A stretch of 64,000 bases of DNA, taken from Amyelois transitella (taxonomy: Eukaryota > Arthropoda > Insecta > Lepidoptera > Pyralidae). Both the position numbers and the translations under genes were made by a program. The stretch covers positions 5,851,001 through 5,915,000 of the forward strand of contig NC_083509.1 in NCBI RefSeq assembly GCF_032362555.1, in the 5' to 3' direction. The stretch's first letter is position 1. Every line of letters starts with the position of its first letter. Positions 59,939 through 64,000 of this stretch are shown one piece after another. The notes below the pieces were generated by a model. The model ran no database searches, was not told where the DNA came from, and saw only the letters and a list, made by a program, of their open reading frames with translations.

Positions 59939-62900
59939 GTGAGTCATACAATTTCTTCCTACGTGTATGTAAACTAAACCGCTCACTGCTCGTAAATGTT
60001 TTAACAATTACTAACGGTTTTACGTGGTTCGTACCGCGGTTTACATTGAATGGTCGTTATGACTCATAAATTTTTTGATGTTATGTACACATTATTATTA
60101 TCACCTAGGATTTCTTTTCATATTGTTTCGGTGCAGGCATGTCAAAAGGTTTTGGTTAATTTTCAATTCAAATATGAATTGAAAGATCCATAGCATAACG
60201 TAGGCCTGCTACGAGTGCTACGTGTGCTATAGAAGTTTTTTACTTTAACGAAATTTAGTAACTGTCAATTTATATGTACGTTTTGGTTTATTCTATCAAG
60301 GTAATCTATATGTCTAAGAAAGAATTCTTAATAACAAATCGTACTTAATAATTATTAAATAAATGCAACCACAACTCCTATTTACTAGCAACTGAACTGA
60401 AACAGATATCGACTGTTCAAAAAAGGCCGTTGTGTGAATTTCCGATTGAGATAGTTGAATTCGATGTCAAATTAACAATGAATCTATTGGTTTGAATGTT
60501 ATAGCTAAATAGGCTATTTAGTTGCTTGACTGTTTGAATTCTAAGCTCGATAGCTATCGCTCAGGACTTTGTTGCTGTCGTAAAGAGAAAATACTTTCGA
60601 ACGATTAGCAGGCAATTACAAAATTCGTAAAAAGGTTTTGGTTGTAGTTTGATACAAATTTATGTTCTAAATGAATGGTCCCTTATATTATCGTAATTGA
60701 AAAGCTATTAAGATATACATATTTATCTCACAAATTTAAATCACGTATCTCAAATATACCTAATTAAAAGTGATTTGAGACTTTTATAACTATGTACTAT
60801 TTTCTTGTTACTGTGTAAATTTCTATGCAATAAAGATATTACAAACAAATAAAATTTAAACTAGTAGTTCGTCACTAAATTAGTTTTATACTAGTCGTTG
60901 GCACCAACGCCTGTCTTTTAATTGCTGCAACTGGGAATATGTATAGAATAGAAAAGTAGAGAATTTGCATAACGGCTAACAAAATAGTTAAACGGCTCTT
61001 TCTGTGCAAAGAGCTATTGCAAGCTATTTATGGGCCAATCGGTTCTACCAGGTCATCATGATCGGAAAGTGGGTGGTGCAAGTCGTAGTCCGCAGGGCTG
61101 TGATATCCACCAGCACGCGATCTAGTGTTTATTTGCCCTCTCGATTGCCCGCCGGAACCGTCAAACGGGGCTCACGCACGAAATGTGAATAACAGCATGT
61201 TGACAGCCCTAAACCATCTACCCCCATATTAGCGATGTCTTGTTAGCAATATTTTTTTTTCATTAGTTTATTAACCCTGGGTGATTCATATTTTTTTATT
61301 AAAGCCGTGGTATTGAATGCGTACTTTAATTCTGGTGGAACCGGTCGTTCAGGACGAGTTTTATATTAACCTGATTTCCTGCTACTTTCTGAATAACTAT
61401 GTTCATTCCAGAATTAAGTTTTGCGATTTCCATAAATGTGTAGAATGTGTTATTAAAATACACATGTAAAGTCTCTTCATGGGAAAGTGCTTAGTGTTCT
61501 CCTTAGGAATCGTCGATACCGTTTTGCGTCATTAGTAAGTAACGTGAAATCCTCACTCACGCATCGGGATGAAAAACGCATCAAATTAAAATATTCAGTC
61601 GCGCCTTTTTCATTATATCGCCGTTCTTCTAACAGCTGCAAAGACTTTTCATATATATTCAGCGTCAGACTTCTCTAATAGAGCGCAATTATCTTTTAGC
61701 ATTGAGTTATCCATTCGAACTAATTACTCTAACGTTATTAGCATAAATATACGACCAAGGAGAATTTATTATCAACAACAACAGCCTATCTGTTGAATCA
61801 AATATCTTAATATTTATATAATAATAATAAATAACACGAACGAATAGGAACACATAAGTAAGAATTCGTAAGCTTCGCAGAAGAAGTTGGCGTAAAAAAT
61901 ACGTATGATTGACGACGAACCTCAGGCAAATTATAGTTAATAATAGATCTGAATCTTTCCACAACGTTTATATGAAAAAAGTTATGTATGTACAAAGAGA
62001 GGTCGATGACTTAAGGTGACTAGCTATTGCAAATCTGCATTTGAAGTGAGCCGGTACAAAAATAAAGCAAATTAATAGTATTATAAATCAAGTGAGTATT
62101 CTTCTGTATTGAGTATATTTTATGTCTCCCAAGTCTGATAGCCGCGGGGGACGGTGAGAGAGCGGAGAGGATCAGTGCAAACCGGCTCTGCTGGCGCTCG
62201 CGCAGGTAATTGACTCGCCGCGCGGCTGGCTAAATTAAGTTATAAACGAGCTGGCATAATCGGAATATAAGCGACTCTCGACAGTTTTATTATATCGTTG
62301 GCGCTACATCATTCTGCCGGAATCCCGTAATTGCCCCGGAGATTAGACACGCTTATCACACGATTTTTTAATCGTACAAAAAGTCGTAAATCACAACCAC
62401 TTCTTTAATTCTTCTATGCGGTATTATAGATGTGTGTTGGAGTCCATCAAAGTTTTGTCAAGTCGTTTATCATCCAGCTGTCGGCAAGGTCAAAACTATT
62501 AACTATTGTTGGCAATTAGATGTGATTAGTGTTCTCACAGTACAGTTAAATGTTTGTGACTTTAATGACTCGGTTCAATAAAATGGAAGAATGTCCCATT
62601 AAAAAAAACATTTCAGGTGAAGTTTTTTTTGAAAACAGTGAAATCAATTCTTGAAATTACTAATTAATTACAAAATCAATATACAGCTCAGCAGGAGTCC
62701 CAAATATTTAGTCCACTACAAGGCGTGTCGAAACTCAAATATTAATCAAAATAAATATATCAAAATAAATATTTATCAAGAAAATCCCGATTGGAATTTC
62801 ATCGTGAATGTAAAACAAAACAATGAGTGTTCGCGTCAGCTTGGCGTGTGGTCCGTAGCCGAGAGCCAGCAATCGTTCTGACAGCGCCCGCCGCTTGATC

Positions 62901-63057
62901 TTATCACACTTTAATATAAACCTATTTACTATGAGCCCATATAAAGGCATTAGATACCGCTATTCGTTGCCTAAACACCCACGGCAGTGGATTGGATTAT
63001 CTTAAGAACGAGGTTAGCAGGGAATTCGCTGTGCAGTTCAATAATTTTTATGATTAA
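59939..63057 (+). other. Long first intron of the secreted-protein gene
   Basis: No exon is seen. Two GC-richer islands, about 61040-61180 and 62140-62345, stand out from the AT-rich background and could be enhancers or an unrecognised short exon. One candidate is a 36-base stretch ending GCTGGCGCTCGCGCAG before GTAATT at about 62207. Confidence 0.45.
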
Positions 63058-63115
63058 ACTAGCTGCGCCCCGGGACTTCACTTCCGTAGGAATTTTGGGA
63101 TAAAAAGTACTATAC
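63058..63115 (-). repeat. CTAG-ended repeat interrupted by mariner
   Basis: ACTAGCTGCGCCCCGGGACTTCACTTCCGTAGGAATTTTGGGATAAAAAGTACTA is the start of a common repeat of the CTAG type. It stops at a TA where the mariner end begins. Confidence 0.55.
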
Positions 63116-64000
63116 TACTCTGTCAAGAAAGTAGCAGGAAAAGATCAATAATACACAAACTGTTTGTTATTCATCCAAATTTATTTTATCACCTTCAAAA
63201 TATGCTCCTTTAGAAACGATACACTTACGCCAACGAATAATCCAATCATCAAAACATTTTTTAAACGCTGTTTCCGGAATTGAGGTCAGTTCTCGCCGCG
63301 AATTCTCTTTTATGTCTTCTACCGATTGAAAACGGGTGCCACGAAGTGGTAATTTGAGTTTAGGAAAAAGAAAAAAGTCGGCTGGAGCCATATCTGGTGA
63401 ATATGGTGGTTGCTCGATGGTATTTGTTGAGTGTTTGGTTAAAAATTCGTTCACAATGATGGCCTTGTGCGAAGGTGCATTATCATGATGCAAAATCCAA
63501 GAATTTTCTTTCCACAAATCTGGCCTTTTTCGTCGGATTTGCTCTCTTAAACGCCGCATAACACTCAAATAATATTCCTTATTTACCGTTTGACCTTCCG
63601 GCAAGAATTCCGAGTGCACAACACCGCGATAGTCAAAGAAAACAGTCAACATGACTTTGACTTTTGAACGACTTTGGCGTGGTTTTTTCGGTTTCGGTTC
63701 AGTTGGAAGGCGCCACTCCGAAGCTTGTTGACTAGTTTGCATGTCAAACTCGTAAACCCACGTCTCGTCACCAGTAACAATGCGTTTCATGAATGTTGGG
63801 TCGGAATTGACTCGTTCTAGCATGTCCTCAGCGACTCTCATGCGATTGAGTTTTTGAAAAAAATTCAGGTCTTTTGGGACTAGCCGAGCGGCAACATGTT
63901 TCATACCCAAATTATTAGTTAAAATGGTACGGATCGACTCGTGAGATACAGAAAGTTCGGTGGCTATCTCTCTCAAAGTTGAATGAGGATTTTCAGTCAC
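63116..64000 (-). mobile_element. mariner DNA transposon, cut by window edge
   Basis: The end is near 63116, where CTCTGTCAAGAAAGTAGCAGG follows a TA-rich site. The transposase runs leftwards to its stop at 63167. The other end lies outside the window. Confidence 0.75.
63167..64000 (-). CDS. mariner transposase, partial (C-terminal 277 residues)
   Basis: Open to the window edge. The visible part starts in the second helix-turn-helix of the DNA-binding domain (STLREIATELSVSHESIRTI). The catalytic core follows: RIVTGDETWVYEFDMQT (first Asp), HHDNAPSHKAIIVNEFL (second Asp) and YSPDMAPADFFLFPKLKLPL (third Asp), with 34 residues between the last two, the D,D34D spacing of mariner. The typical C-terminal RWRKCIVSKGAYFEGDKI is present. 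About 65-70 N-terminal residues should lie beyond 64000. No lesion is seen in the visible part. It sits in the long intron of the secreted-protein gene, on the opposite strand. Confidence 0.93.
   Translation of the reverse strand: MTENPHSTLREIATELSVSHESIRTILTNNLGMKHVAARLVPKDLNFFQKLNRMRVAEDMLERVNSDPTFMKRIVTGDETWVYEFDMQTSQQASEWRLPTEPKPKKPRQSRSKVKVMLTVFFDYRGVVHSEFLPEGQTVNKEYYLSVMRRLREQIRRKRPDLWKENSWILHHDNAPSHKAIIVNEFLTKHSTNTIEQPPYSPDMAPADFFLFPKLKLPLRGTRFQSVEDIKENSRRELTSIPETAFKKCFDDWIIRWRKCIVSKGAYFEGDKINLDE

Overview
The window looks like nuclear DNA of a moth or butterfly (Lepidoptera). It is AT-rich, its genes have short exons with GT-AG introns, and it is full of repeats typical of that order: an RTE-clade LINE with (TGTA)n tails, a related short repeat, CTAG-T-ended repeats, piggyBac, mariner and PIF/Harbinger elements. 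I could not run searches. Family calls rest on motifs read by eye, and exon borders on splice signals plus reading phase.

Layout. 1-6624: repeats, including a decayed Harbinger element (1245-6414) nested in an older repeat. 7051-20188: a compact block of host genes, namely ANAPC4 (+), an Ig-domain single-pass membrane protein (-), TMEM60 (-) and ALG8 (+). 20395-23883: a full-length RTE LINE with an open 1036-codon ORF. 23884-31596: a gene-poor stretch. 31597-42174: two convergent paralogues of PPP1R36 (protein phosphatase 1 regulatory subunit 36), separated by a 5'-truncated RTE copy. 44780-46736: a CRAL-TRIO lipid-binding protein. 46737-59100: intergenic sequence with short repeats and a piggyBac element whose 645-codon transposase is open. 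59100-59938: a CpG-rich promoter and the first coding exon of a secreted or membrane protein that continues outside the window. 63116-64000: a mariner transposase on the minus strand, cut by the window edge.

How the genes relate. The host genes are housekeeping or cell-type genes with no operon-like link: ANAPC4 (cell-cycle ubiquitin ligase), ALG8 (N-glycan precursor synthesis in the ER), TMEM60 (small ER/Golgi-type membrane protein) and PPP1R36 (PP1 regulator, testis-expressed in mammals). The most informative structures are the inverted PPP1R36 pair, with six pairs of equal-length exons and a shared GC-AG intron, and the LINE/short-repeat pair that share both head and tail. Others are a perfect 31-bp inverted repeat in an ANAPC4 intron and a Harbinger insertion whose empty site survives in a related repeat copy in the same window. 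I did not find a wholly new multi-gene system.
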